Positions 19,437 to 30,849 of a DNA stretch of 64,000 bases are shown in pieces; within the stretch, counting starts at the first letter, position 1; every line of letters begins with the position of its first letter. This stretch comes from Dermacentor variabilis (lineage: Eukaryota; Arthropoda; Arachnida; Ixodida; Ixodidae): assembly GCF_050947875.1 (NCBI RefSeq), contig NC_134570.1:242164584-242228583 (forward strand). The letters are read 5' to 3'. The position numbers and the translations under genes were made by a program. The notes below the pieces were generated by a model. That model had not been told where the DNA came from, did no database searches, and saw nothing but the letters and a program-made list of their open reading frames with translations.

Positions 19437-19862
19437 CTACCGGCCGGACACGTGTTTAATTGGGCCGGCTCGCCGGGTGGTGCGAGAGGTTTGCGCGATT
19501 TGTTGAGTTATGAGAGAGGGAATCATCTCTGTCAATTTGGCAATCGCGGCATTCATGGCCGCTGAGATTTCGGTTTCAAGAGCGCAAATCCGGCTGTCCA
19601 TACGGGCCTCGAGGGCATTGATCCGGGCCTCGAGAGCGGCTACCGAGCTAGGTGCCTCCGCCGGCGCTTCTGTCTCGCTTTCCATTACTTCTACTGCGGG
19701 GGTAGAGAGGGGTTGCGTCAATTTTGCTTCGAGTGCTGTAATTTTCTTTAGCAGCATCTCATTTTGCGCCTGGAGAGCCGCGATCATGTTTAATTCGGCG
19801 CTGCGCGCCGCAGGAGGAGTAGAGGGAGGGGAGGAGGAAGCAGCCCTGCCCGCGCCGCTCAC
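19437..19862 (-). CDS. LINE-A ORF1 (coiled-coil protein)
   Basis: About 141 codons, apparently opening with a GTG or an upstream start. The Ala/Pro/Ser-rich N-terminus (residues 1-22) is followed by heptad-like coiled coil (IAALQAQNEMLLKKITALEA at about 27-46; ALEARINALEARMDSRICAL at about 74-93) and a basic tail. No zinc knuckle is present, unlike many I-group ORF1 proteins. A trimerising, RNA-binding role by analogy with other LINE ORF1 proteins is inference. ORF2 begins about 95 bp downstream. Confidence 0.6.
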   Translation of the reverse strand: MSGAGRAASSSPPSTPPAARSAELNMIAALQAQNEMLLKKITALEAKLTQPLSTPAVEVMESETEAPAEAPSSVAALEARINALEARMDSRICALETEISAAMNAAIAKLTEMIPSLITQQIAQTSRTTRRAGPIKHVSGR

Positions 19863-19884
19863 CTGTTTTACTTTTTTGACGGCG

Positions 19885-21890
19885 TCGGATGGATGGATGG
19901 AAGGTAGGAGCGTCCCCTTTGAAACGGGGCGATGGCAGTTGCCACCATGCTCAGATTTTTATTTTGCCTTTTATTTTATCTGTGTTGTGTGTTATTGAAT
20001 TTCTCGATTTTCTTTAAATACGTCTTCCTACCCTTTTAACCTTATGTCACCTCTCTGCTTTTGAGCCACCAATCCTCCAATCGCCTTTTGCTAATTTCCA
20101 CCGCACATTTATTTACATGACTATCATTATCTCTGAACCCTAGGGCCTGAGGAAGGGTGACTGTGGCCGCATCGACATCGGGATCGATACCATCACATTT
20201 TAGTATGAAGTGTTCCATTGTTTCTACGTATTTACCACACACAGTACATGTGTCTTCTTCTTCGTTAAATTTCTTTTTATAGCTCCGCGTTCTAAGACAC
20301 CCTGATCTAGCTTCAAAGAGTAGGGCACTGCCTCTTGAGTTATCATAAAACGCTTCCTTCCTGATCTGCTGTTTCCAGTATCGATATAGTTCTACACTAT
20401 GCTTCTTTTGCATTGAATTTATCCAATTTTTACCTTCCGCATTTTTAACCTGTCGTTTAAGGCTTTGTCCTTTTTCGTCCTCGTGTCTGGCATACTTACT
20501 GGTTAGCTTCCTAGTTCTTTTCCGCCATTGTGAGTCAACGCTCTTTCTGTATAGGTATTTAAACACCTTAGCTGCCCACCTGTTATCATCCAATTTCCTC
20601 AGACGTTTTTCGTATAGGATTTTACTCTGAGCTTCCCGTGCTTCGAATGATGCCCAGCCCATATCTCCCTGTACTGCTTCGCTTGTGGTTTTCCCGTGGG
20701 CACCTAGTGCTAACCTTCCCACAGCTCTCTGATTTACTTCTAGTCTCGACTGAACCTCTGCCCTTAAACACAGGACCGCATTCCCGAAAGTAAGCCCCGG
20801 CACCATTACTCCCTTCCAAATGCCTCTCAGTACCTCATACCTGTTGTAACCCCACAATGCCTTATGTTTCATTATCCCGGCATCTCTTCGCCCTTTTGCT
20901 ATTAGAGACTGTTCGTGCTTTTCCGTGTACATCTGCCCTTTGTTTATCCATACCCCGAGATACTTGTATTCGGCCACTCGGGGTATTTCGTGGCCTTGTA
21001 TTGTAAGCTCCTGATCAGTTGTATCGTTGAAAAACATCCCACCGGACTTAGCTGCACTAAAACGGAAACCTAAACTGTCTCCTTCGTCCCCACAGTAATT
21101 AACCAGAGTTTGCAAATCTTCCTGGCTATCTGCTAACAGTACAATATCGTCCGCATACATTAAACCCGGTAGTCGTTGCTCAACAACCTTTTCGCCTAAT
21201 CTGTACGACAGATTATACCCTAGATTGCTTTGTTGTAACCTTCTTTCCATGCTTATCATATAAAGCATGAACAGCAGCGGTGATAGAGGACAACCTTGCC
21301 TTAATCCTTTGTGAACCTCGACAGTTGTCGTACTCTTGATTCCTTCCCATGTTTTTTCAACATTATTTTCTCGATATAGTTCCTGTAGAAAATCAATTAC
21401 CTCATTACCGATACCTTCAGCTTTTAATATGTTCCACAGGAGTTCCCTGTTCACATTGTCGTATGCACCACTTATGTCCAGGAAGGCTAAATAGAGAGGT
21501 CTATTTTCCGCCTTAGCTATTTCTATGCACTGGGTAAGCACGAACAGGCTATCATCTAAGCGCCTACCACTTCTGAACCCGTTCTGAAGTTCTCCAAGTA
21601 TTCTATTACTTTCTACCCATGACTGCATTTTTAATTTCACCGCCTGCATCGCCAGCCTATATATAACTGATGTTATCGTAATTGGTCGGAAAGATTTTAT
21701 GTTCTTCTTATCACCTTTCCCTTTATAAATCAAATTCATTTTACTCTGTTTCCAGCTGTGCGGAATTTGCTTATTTGTTATGACTGCCTCCAATGCTTTT
21801 ATCAGCGTTTCCTTGCTTCTTGGGCCAAGTTCACTAATTAACTTGATTGGAATTTCGTCTATCCCCGCGGACGTGCATTTTGGACGTGCA
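19885..21890 (-). mobile_element. LINE-B: 5'-truncated non-LTR element with (CATC)n tail
   Basis: Minus-strand element with one long RT frame, a roughly 150-bp 3' UTR (containing GTTTCAAAGGGGACGCTC) and a short CATC repeat tail at about 19,888-19,903. It is 5' truncated at about 21,890, where mariner-derived sequence starts. Related 3' pieces occur at 23,683-23,740, 27,620-27,735, 27,860-28,490 and 37,540-37,720, so this is an abundant family. Confidence 0.8.
20042..21793 (-). CDS. LINE-B reverse transcriptase (open, 583 codons)
   Basis: Intact frame from within the RT domain to the stop. Motifs: FRPITITSVIYRL, NGFRSGRRLDDSLFV, LAFLDISGAYDNVN, GLRQGCPLSPLLF, catalytic YADDIVLLA (about 21,160), then thumb and a long basic C-terminal region ending in a CCHC-like knuckle (CTVCGKYVETMEHFILKC, about 20,250-20,195). 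The reading extends upstream to about 21,880 (AGIDEIPIKLISELG) before truncation. No endonuclease is left. The clade is uncertain: the motifs are of the RTE/CR1/L2 type and no RNase H is present. The open frame suggests a fairly young copy, though truncation makes it immobile. Confidence 0.8.
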   Translation of the reverse strand: MEAVITNKQIPHSWKQSKMNLIYKGKGDKKNIKSFRPITITSVIYRLAMQAVKLKMQSWVESNRILGELQNGFRSGRRLDDSLFVLTQCIEIAKAENRPLYLAFLDISGAYDNVNRELLWNILKAEGIGNEVIDFLQELYRENNVEKTWEGIKSTTTVEVHKGLRQGCPLSPLLFMLYMISMERRLQQSNLGYNLSYRLGEKVVEQRLPGLMYADDIVLLADSQEDLQTLVNYCGDEGDSLGFRFSAAKSGGMFFNDTTDQELTIQGHEIPRVAEYKYLGVWINKGQMYTEKHEQSLIAKGRRDAGIMKHKALWGYNRYEVLRGIWKGVMVPGLTFGNAVLCLRAEVQSRLEVNQRAVGRLALGAHGKTTSEAVQGDMGWASFEAREAQSKILYEKRLRKLDDNRWAAKVFKYLYRKSVDSQWRKRTRKLTSKYARHEDEKGQSLKRQVKNAEGKNWINSMQKKHSVELYRYWKQQIRKEAFYDNSRGSALLFEARSGCLRTRSYKKKFNEEEDTCTVCGKYVETMEHFILKCDGIDPDVDAATVTLPQALGFRDNDSHVNKCAVEISKRRLEDWWLKSREVT

Positions 21891-22278
21891 TTTTAGTTCA
21901 ACATCTTTGGCAACCATTGTGCACACAAGGGCGGATAACCGAGATATTCATGAATTATGGCGTGAACCGAACCGTGACTGATGTTCACACGCTCTGCCAG
22001 TTCATCGATGCTTATCTTCCGTTCTTATCTCATCAGCTCATCAACCTTTGCAATTTTGATAGGGGTGATTGCACAATGGCTTTGGCCCGGTCTTGGATCG
22101 TCTTTGCAACTTTCACGTCCTTCTTTGAATTGTTTGCTCGAACGCTTCACAGTGTCCAATTAATGCAATATTCAACGTACACGGCAGCCATACGTCGACT
22201 AATTTCTTTATGGGAAACATCTTCAGCTGTCAAAAACCTCAGGGCACCACGCTGCTCAACTTCTAGAGCCTCCATTAT
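21890..22278 (-). pseudogene. Mariner-family transposase N-terminal remnant
   Basis: Reading leftward from ATG at about 22,275: MEALEVEQRGALRFLTAED and KEISRRMAAVY, followed after a frame change by KDDPRPGQ and a second helix-turn-helix ISIDELAERVNISHGSVH. These are the paired helix-turn-helix regions of mariner transposases. Stops and at least one shift are present, and the catalytic DDD domain is absent. The left end abuts LINE-B. The 5' flank (22,280-22,450) may hold the rest of the element's end. Confidence 0.65.
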
Positions 22279-23600
22279 GTCGCGCAACCATGTTCAACCC
22301 AGTGCATGAGAGCATTAAACAGCCTTGATACTCACACCTGCGTGTCACTTTTGTAATAGAGAGATGCCTCTGTGTCGCGTGCATGCCTCGCAAATAATGG
22401 ACCGAACAATTATTGCGCGGGCTGGGTTGGCTCATTTTCATTTTACTCGCCTTCGTACATTAGAAATGCGAAGATACAATGGAATATACAAATGCCAAGG
22501 TGCAGATCCATAAAAGGCAAGAAAGTGTCAATTGGAAACAAAGTTCACTGCACCTATACACAAAACCCCGCAACAAGATATTTAAATATACGTATAAGTC
22601 TCCAATAAATCTGCGTATCTAAAGTCACTGTTTACAATGCGTCAAACAAGGCAAATAAACATGTTGCGCAATCAGAGATTCACAGAATCCTAGAACCCAC
22701 CCCGATTCCATCCACTCCCCCCGATGTATCGCGCGCGATGGAAGGCGGCGCGCTTGCTCCCCGCTTTTCTCTTTTGCGCACACAAGACTGAGCCACCATA
22801 GTCGTCTCACCCATTCCAGCCCCCATCCCCCTCCCTGCGCTTTCACTCGCAGATACAGCATGCGGCGCGCGGTCACGTTATCGCCCTTGGACTTTATACA
22901 AAACATGAGGGCGACGGCGACGGCAGGAATGCGCCTGGAGTGTCTATATAATTCCTATCGCAATACTATATAATAAGACTATCCGGCAATTGAAGCGTCC
23001 CGTGGCCCTTTACTGTCCGCAAAAGAAGAAGTAACAAAATCGAACTTTCACCATACGACAATTCGCCGCGCCACAATGTGTTTTTGTTTTCTTTTGTGGG
23101 GCCGGGGCACCGAATCGCGAGTATCGCGAGTGTTTGTATTTGGCTTGTCTCGTAATATGTCTCGTTGTATGGTCTGATGTAAGACTTTAGAAAAGTCAAT
23201 GCACCTTTGGCGTCCAATATTTATAGTAACATCAAACCCACAAAGTTCTGCAATTGAAAATCTAAAGCACAGCTTTGGAAATGTCAATGCACCTTTCACA
23301 TCAAATGTTTATGAGAACTTTATACCCATAAACTTCGGAATTGACATCCATGCGCTGCGTAGATTCCACAGTCTCCGCAAGATGCCAAGGCGAGCCCGTT
23401 CGCCATCAAAACGCCCTTGAAACTTTGTGCTCGGATGGGGCTGCTTGGCGTTACGTGACTCCCAGTGCAAGGGCGCTGCCGCGAAATCCAGCCCGAGTTC
23501 GCAAGGTTCGCGCTGAAATGTCTTTTAGAGCATGAAAAAGACATTCTAGAGAAAATTCAGAATGATTTCCGGCACCAGGGATTGCTTGGGTGGGCGGTGC
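22279..23600. repeat. Unclassified, probably repetitive noncoding region
   Basis: No credible gene. 22,430-22,930 includes an AT-rich block followed by a C-rich block, and on memory alone resembles sequence found repeatedly in ticks. 23,188-23,345 holds two degenerate copies of a roughly 84-bp unit (core GTCAATGCACCTTT). Element class and boundaries cannot be set from one copy. Confidence 0.35.
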
Positions 23601-23604
23601 ATGG

Positions 23605-23690
23605 ACAGCACGAAAAAATTTCGCGGGGGGGGGGGCGGCTGAAGCCCCATAAGCCCCCCCCTCTGGCTACGCCCTTGGTGGTTGCGTCAC
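23605..23690. repeat. G-run/C-run hairpin terminus of a MITE-like repeat
   Basis: A G-rich run at 23,624-23,635 and a C-rich run at 23,655-23,663 flank GGCTGAAGCCCC, giving a hairpin. It is followed by TCTGGCTACGCCCTTG, a sequence pattern often seen at DNA-transposon ends in arthropods. Immediately to the right, 23,683-23,740 resembles LINE-B-family 3' UTR. Confidence 0.35.
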
Positions 23691-23915
23691 CAAGCTCTTG
23701 TTATTGCCCAATGTCTTATCTGTGTTAAAAAGAAAAAAAAAGAGAGAAAGAAAAAGACGATGAATTCTCATAACCAAGGTTTCTGAACCCCTATTGTGAA
23801 CCCCTATTGAGACCAAAGGACCAAGGCAGGATTTTGTAAAGGCTACTCAACAATAGACCATGTTCACAATACCAGTCAGGTGATAGAGAAATGTGTGGAA
23901 TATAACCAACCTTTA

Positions 23916-25239
<1,324 letters not shown>

Positions 25240-25359
25240 TATAGCTTTCATTGATCACGAGAAAGCGTTTGATTCAGTCGAAACCTCAGCTGTCATGCAG
25301 GCATTGCGGAATCAGGGTGCAGACGAGCCGTATGTAAGAATACTGAAATATATGTATAG

Positions 25360-26702
25360 ACTTTTGCACCGGAAGCCTCGAACCAGAGAGTCGGAAACGG
25401 ATATCAGGGCCCCGGTAGCGAGAGTGGCTAGCGTCTCATAGTTGCCCTCTCTTGCTGGACTGTCACGCGCGCAGTTCCCGCATTGACTGCACGACGTTTT
25501 CACGATCTTTAGGTTATCCGCACAGGATATGCGAACGTCCGGGCAGCACTAACACCAGAAGCGCAATGCAGCAAGAAAAGCGCAGTGCAGTACGCACAAT
25601 GTTCTGCAAGAGGACTGCGGCTGGAACATGTAACTGTTGCATCGGTTTCCTGCCGACGCGGTACTGAAGCATCGCTGAATTAGCGCTTTAAATCGTAAAG
25701 GATTCGTCCCTATGGAGTTGTCGCGCGTCTGCTCGATTCATTTTATCGACATGAAGCGGAAATCTGAGAATCCAGAGCCGATGCTTCAGCTCGGATACGC
25801 GAGGAAGGTAAGATGCGCTGTGTGTGTCTCCATCGTCAGCCCCTAATGTTTAGATGGGCTATAGATATGCAAATATGAGCCAACAAGGTCAAGTTTTGGC
25901 AAGCGTGATGACAGTGGTCGTTTCCGTAGAATAGTAGGTCGTGAAGAGGCGGCGGCGCATCACGAAACACGACATCCAATTGCCGAAGAAGGTAGGCTCA
26001 CACGTTGTGTTGGTGATAACATCGGTAATAAGCGCTCCCCTTTCATTTCCAGAGGGCAAAAGAAAACCTTGTGCCACAGGCGGCCCCATGTCCCAGTCCT
26101 CCTCTGACGAATGTATGCACAACTGTGAGACTGATTTTTCGAAACGCGCCGAATCGCGTTTAAGATCTGTTTGTGTTCATGTTCAAGTCGACGCCATTCC
26201 GCACTCGCACGGACTGATTCGCAGCCATGGGCGCTCAAAACAGGAAAGTTCTCGCCCTAGTGAGTAAAGCGACACCTCTCAACACTGGTGATACTTGAAC
26301 TAAAGGTCTAAAACGACGCTGAGGAGACTTAATACACGGAGAGTCGTAGGTGAAAGCAGCTGCAGCGCTGAGCTGACGCTTGCCGGCGCCATCCGGCAGT
26401 CGCGCCCAGTCGTACGGCCGGTGCCAGTAGGAAAGTTTCTGTCTCGATGCGTAGTCGATGCCTCTCGACACTGGTGAGAATAGCACGAAAGTGGCAAGAC
26501 GACTCTGTGAAGGCCGAAGATACGGAGAAAAACAGATGTAGATAGGAACCAACGTTTTTAATCTGTTTGTTGATAGCAACAGCAGCGCTGAGCCGGCTGA
26601 GGCTAGGCAACGACAGTCCAGTATGGCATCGCCGCCAAGCAGACGCTAGGCGGCGTCGGTAGTCCAAATATGGCGGCGCCCGTGGAAGCCTCAGTGCAAA
26701 GG
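25360..26702. mobile_element. THAP-bearing, P-like DNA transposon remnant inserted in RTE-1
   Basis: About 1.34 kb interrupting RTE-1 between residues of the YSGSTATVV stretch. The left end ACTTTTGCACCGG and the reverse complement of the right end CCTTTGCACTGAGG share about 10 bp. Flanking ATGTATAG and GTATATAG look like an 8-bp target duplication with two changes. A THAP-domain C-terminal half lies inside (25,676-25,805). P-superfamily elements combine THAP domains and 8-bp duplications, so this class is the best guess. No transposase catalytic core is visible. Two imperfect repeats of CCTCTC(A/G)ACACTGGTGA lie near 26,275 and 26,460. Confidence 0.4.
25676..25805 (+). pseudogene. THAP domain C-terminal half (remnant)
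   Basis: Reads ALNRKGFVP, SRVCSIHFID and NPEPMLQLGY. It matches the second half of THAP zinc fingers, with the C-x2-H-F pair and following basic loop. The N-terminal CxxxC half is not found in frame; a TGA lies just upstream. A GTAAGA right after the last codon could be a splice donor. Confidence 0.5.
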
Positions 26703-26748
26703 TATATAGCGGCTCCACAGCCACCGTAGTCCTCCATAAAGAAAGCAA

Positions 26749-27625
26749 CAAAATCCCGATGAGGAAGGGCGTCGGGCAGGGAGATACGATCTCTCCAATG
26801 CTCTTAACAGCGTGTTTACAGGAGGTATTCAGAGACCTCGATTGGGGAGAATTGGGGATAAGAGTCAGTGGAGGATACCTCAGTAACTTGCGATTCGCTG
26901 ATTGCCTTGCTTAGTAACTCAGGGGACCAATTGCAATACATGCTCACTGACTTGGACAGGCAGAACAGAAGGGTGGGTCTGTAAATTATTCTACAGAAAA
27001 CTAAAGTAATGTTTAACAGTCTCAGAAGAGAACAGCAGTTTACGAAAGGTAGCGAGGCGCTGGAAGTGGTAATTGAATACATCTACTTAGGAGAGGTAGT
27101 GACCGCAGATCCGGATCATCAGACTGAAATAATCAGAAGAATAAGAATGGGCTGGGGTGCGTTTGGCAGGTATTTTCAGATCATGTACACCAGGTTGCCA
27201 TTATCCCTCTAAGAGAAAGGTGTATAACAGCTGTGTCTTACCAGTACTCACGTACGGGGCAGAAACCTGGAGGCTTACGAAAAGGGTTCTACTTAAATTG
27301 AGGACGACGCAACGAACTATGGAAAGAAGAATGATAGGTGTAACGTTAAGGGATAACAAAAGAGCAGATTGGGTGAGGGAACAAACGCGAGTTAATGATA
27401 TCTTAGTTGAAATCAAGAAAAAGAAATGGGGGCATGGGCAGGACATGGGATGAGGAGAGAAGATAACCGATGGTCATTAAGGGTTACGGGCTGGATTCCA
27501 AGGGAAGGGAAGCGTAGCAGCGGACGGCAGAAAGTTAGGTGGGCAGATGAGATTAAGAAGTTTGCAGGGACAACATGGCCACAATTAGCACATGACCGAG
27601 GTAGTTGGAGAAGTATGGAAGAGGC
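26749..27625 (+). pseudogene. RTE-1 reverse transcriptase C-terminal half
   Basis: RT motif GVGQGDTISPML is followed by RFAD (remaining catalytic residues disrupted by stops). Then comes the conserved RTE C-terminal region shared with RTE-2 and RTE-3: KVMFNSLRREQQF, SCVLPVLTYGAETW, ERRMIGVTLRD and KKKKWG. Several frames are needed to read it. Substitutions relative to RTE-2 are modest in the last 500 bp. Confidence 0.75.
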
Positions 27626-27735
27626 CTTTGGCCTCCCTGAAGCCCTTAGGTTCAGCGAGAGCCGGGGGAAAGTAAACACGTCCGTAATAGAAATTATCAA
27701 GAGGCGGTTGGATTGGTGGAAGTAAGGAAACGACA
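27620..27735 (+). pseudogene. LINE-B-family C-terminal fragment (plus strand)
   Basis: Residues LPEALRF and EIIKRRLDWWK followed by a stop match the C-terminus of LINE-B (LPQALGF, EISKRRLEDWW). It abuts RTE-1 at about 27,625. The sequence at 27,765-27,812 (ATCATCATCAGCCTGGCTAC) is a short RTE 3' end on the minus strand. Confidence 0.55.
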
Positions 27736-27859
27736 AACAACGGAACCGTACAAAAAACAAAGTCGACAGTCACCATCATCATCAGCCTGGCTACACCCCC
27801 TGCAGGGCAGTGATGCCTCAACCGACCGCTGGCCGATCGGTTTACCGATCTACACATTC

Positions 27860-28490
27860 TAGTAAAACATGCTACATCGTTTCTTTAGCTTTACCGCAGC
27901 ATGCACATGCTTCTTCTTCCTTGTTGTATCTCGCTTTATGAGTGCGTGTTCTAAGGCATCCTGACCTGGCTTCGAAAAGTAATGAGCTTCTCTTTGAGTT
28001 ATACAAATCTTTTTTATTTCATGATTTCGTTTTTTCGTCTTAAGTAATCAATCATAGCAGGTTTCTTTTCTATTGCCGCCACACATGAGATTATCTCAGC
28101 CTCTCTCACTTACGGCTTAACGTTCTTTTTTGTCATATGTTGCTCACCACACCGGACCCATACTTGCTAGTAAGCATCCTAGTTCTTTTCCTCCACTGTG
28201 AATCTGTATTTTTCCTGCACAAATATTTGAACACTCTCGCAACTCACTTACATTCTTCCATATTACCCAGTCGTTCTTCATAATCAATTTTACTTAGAGC
28301 TTGCCTCACTCAAAAACTTGTCCAGGCCATGTCACCCTGCGCAGCCTTCGTTTGTAGTCTTTCCGTGAGCGCCCAATGCGAGGCGTCCCACTGATCTTCG
28401 GTTACTATCGAGTCCTGGTTGTACCCCTTACTTGAAGCAAACAACCGCATTTCCAAATGTAAGTCCTGGATACATTAAACCCTTCCACAC
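27860..28490 (-). pseudogene. LINE-B-family 3' remnant (minus strand)
   Basis: Degenerate sequence that aligns by eye with LINE-B 20,200-20,850: the knuckle-coding stretch (ACACATGCTTCTTC, AAGGCATCCTGACC), the region coding for lysine/arginine-rich sequence, and the segment ending near TAAGTCCTGGATACATTAAACC. Many stops; no usable frame. No feature is recognised in 28,490-28,640. Confidence 0.5.
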
Positions 28491-28646
28491 ATACACCCCG
28501 GAGCTGCGCAGTTGCCAGCGCCACCCGCGTGTTCATTCTGCAGTGTTGCAGTTTTTCGGTGGAGTCGTCTGTAGCGACTTGTCATCAGGCCAAGTACCTT
28601 TTCTGGGGGCTTTCTACTGCTTTCAAGGCATAGAGTTTGTCACTAT

Positions 28647-28809
28647 TGCTACGGAATAGTATTACCAATGACGAAGAGGCTAGCAGTAAGAAGACGACGA
28701 CGACGACGATTAGAGGCTAGCGCGGGCTGTTGCCTCTTGGCCAAGTGCGGCGTATTACGTTGTAAATATACTTGTATATAGCTTTTCATCTGCGTCTTCT
28801 TACGTAACA
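28647..28809 (+). repeat. E4 5' LTR
   Basis: 163 bp, TGCTACGGAATAGT to TTACGTAACA. It contains a short GAC-triplet stretch and GTAAATATACTTGTATATAG, which is shared with the presumed E5 LTR. Confidence 0.9.
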
Positions 28810-28883
28810 TATCTGGTGGAGGTGGACGTTCCCTGTACCTCGTCACGGAGCTTCGCAGTGGACGGTACGTCGAGCCTAGCTTC

Positions 28884-30060
28884 ATGGCTCCCGGCGATGA
28901 CAACTCGACTCAGCCGCCCCCGACACCTGCTGCCACTTCGACGATCACTCTCCCTGCTCCTCGTGATCCTGGCGTATTCTCGGGCAAAGATGGGGAAGAT
29001 GTCGACGACTGGATCAGCCTGTACGAACACGTCAGCCGCAATAACCGGTGGGACCCTACTATCATGCTCGCCAACGTAGTCTTTTTACCTCGGTGGCACA
29101 CCTCGAGTTTGGTTTCGGACGCACGAAGATGAGCTCACCAGTTGGGATTCGCTCAAACAAAAGCTCCGAGACTTGTTCGGGAACCCTTACGGTCACAAAC
29201 TTGCCGCGCAGAAGGCGCTTTCCGGCCGTGTGCAGACGTCAACAGAGCCCTATGTCACGTACATTCAGGACGTCTTGGCTCTGTGCCGCAAAGTTGATGC
29301 ACACATGACTGAGTCAGACAAGGTATCCCACATCCTCAAAGGCATTGCCAATGACGGCTTCAACTTTCTCGTATTCAACAACGTCGCGACGGTGGGAGTG
29401 CCGCCGCCTGGAACTCGCTAAAAGCCGACGTATCGACCAACAGTTTGCCCTTCTGCCCAACACCCCAGCGACATCTTCCTGTGCCGACGCTCCTCGTCCC
29501 AACAACACTGGCGATATTACCAAGATCGTCCGGCGTGAGATTGAGGCCGCCTATCCGGCTGCCTTCGAATCCAGCCCCACCAACGCACCTGCAGTCACCG
29601 TTTCCCTGATCCAGGCAGTTGTCCGCCAGGAGGACGTAAACATGGGTCTTCACACCATCTGCTCGGCCCATCGCCCTGATCCGGCTTCTTCCGGCTTCTT
29701 CGATTCCGCCCCGTCCCGCATCTTCTTACCCACCACGCTCCGCAACCCATCTGAATGACGCACTGCTGACGACAAGCCCATTTGTGTTCACTGCCATCGC
29801 ATCGGGCTTATTTCTCGGCACTGTCGAAGTCGCTGGACTTCCCCGACCCGGTCTGCTTATACTGCCTACTCTCGCCCCTCAGGTGGCCCTTCTCGTCCCT
29901 ATGCCACACGCTCCGATAATGCCGCCACTGACTCTCCTGCGCCGAACCGCCCCTATTCTCGTTCACCTTCGCCCCAACGACGACAATCTCGCTCTCCGCA
30001 GCCCCGTCGTTCCTTTTCGTCGACTCCCTTCGGACGCCGCTCCCAGCCGGAAAACTAGAT
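28884..30060 (+). pseudogene. gag: E4 gag
   Basis: Starts MAPGDDNSTQPPPTP; conserved gag residues DPGVFSGKDGEDVDDWISLY and NNRWDPTIMLANV are shared with E5. The frame shifts near 29,080; the next conserved stretch appears in other frames (PYVTYIQDVLALC at about 29,250; HILKGIANDGFNFLVFNNV at about 29,330-29,390). A knuckle-like cysteine region follows near 29,790-29,830. It needs at least three frame changes, so no functional gag remains. No major homology region beyond this short gag is recognised. Confidence 0.65.
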
Positions 30061-30087
30061 GATGCAGCGCCTCGAGGTGACGCTGCA

Positions 30088-30849
30088 TTGCTCCCTACGC
30101 CGCCAAATCCTCCACTGACGTTGCCCACTCATCTGGACCTTCTTGACGTGCAAGTAGACGGTGTTCCTGTATCTGCTCTTATAGACACTGGGGCGCATTT
30201 GTCGGTAATGAGCGCTGACCTTCGTACCCGCCTGAAAAAAATAATCACGCCCGCCACGACTCATGTTGTCCGTGTCGCCGATGGCGGAACAGCCCCCGTA
30301 ATTGGTATGTGTACCGCCCGTGTCTCCTTCGCCGATCGCTCCACAATTGTGCTATTCACAGTCATTGCCCACTGTCCCCACGACATCATCCTCGGCTTAG
30401 ACTTCCTCTCCGCACATTTTGCTCTCATCGATTGTTCCGCCAGTACTCTCCGCCTTGACCTGCCTGTTCTGGATCCCGCTGAACCACACCCCAGTCGCCT
30501 CAGTTCCGTCGACTTCGTTCGCTTACCACCTTCGGCACTGACTTGCGTGCCCGACGGTCACTATATCGCGGCTCCTATGCAAGACGTCCTCCTTACACAC
30601 GGGATCACGGTACCTCATACCGTTTTATTGCGTCTGCCTGCCAGTGGTCAATTTTGGCTTGACGACTCAAGTGCTGCCACGCGGGATGTCTCTGGCCCAG
30701 CCTTGCTCATTCGAGGATCACTCAATAGCATCTATTGCGGTAGACGACAATTCAGCCGATCCTCCTCTACCATCGCAGTCGACAACTTGTACCATCGCCG
30801 ACTTACAGATAATGATTGCGCCCGACATGCCGTCCGAGCACGCTCGTGA
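30088..30849 (+). CDS. E4 protease region
   Basis: 253-codon frame with a retroviral-type aspartic protease: ALIDTGAHLSVMS (catalytic DTG at about 30,184-30,192), ADGGTAPVIGM flap region and HDIILGLDFLSAH (the ILG motif). The canonical DTG contrasts with the DSA of E1-E3. The frame changes into RT near 30,640-30,700. Confidence 0.75.
   Translation: MLPTPPNPPLTLPTHLDLLDVQVDGVPVSALIDTGAHLSVMSADLRTRLKKIITPATTHVVRVADGGTAPVIGMCTARVSFADRSTIVLFTVIAHCPHDIILGLDFLSAHFALIDCSASTLRLDLPVLDPAEPHPSRLSSVDFVRLPPSALTCVPDGHYIAAPMQDVLLTHGITVPHTVLLRLPASGQFWLDDSSAATRDVSGPALLIRGSLNSIYCGRRQFSRSSSTIAVDNLYHRRLTDNDCARHAVRARS

Larger units (their letters stand above)
18533..19885 (-). mobile_element. LINE-A part 1 (5' end: ORF1 and endonuclease)
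   Basis: 5' section of LINE-A, bounded on the left by the E2 target duplicate GTAT (18,533-18,536) and on the right by the CATC-tailed 3' end of LINE-B at about 19,885. It contains ORF1 and the endonuclease part of ORF2. The 5' UTR is short or partly lost, because LINE-B's tail begins only about 25 bp upstream of the ORF1 start. Confidence 0.85.
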
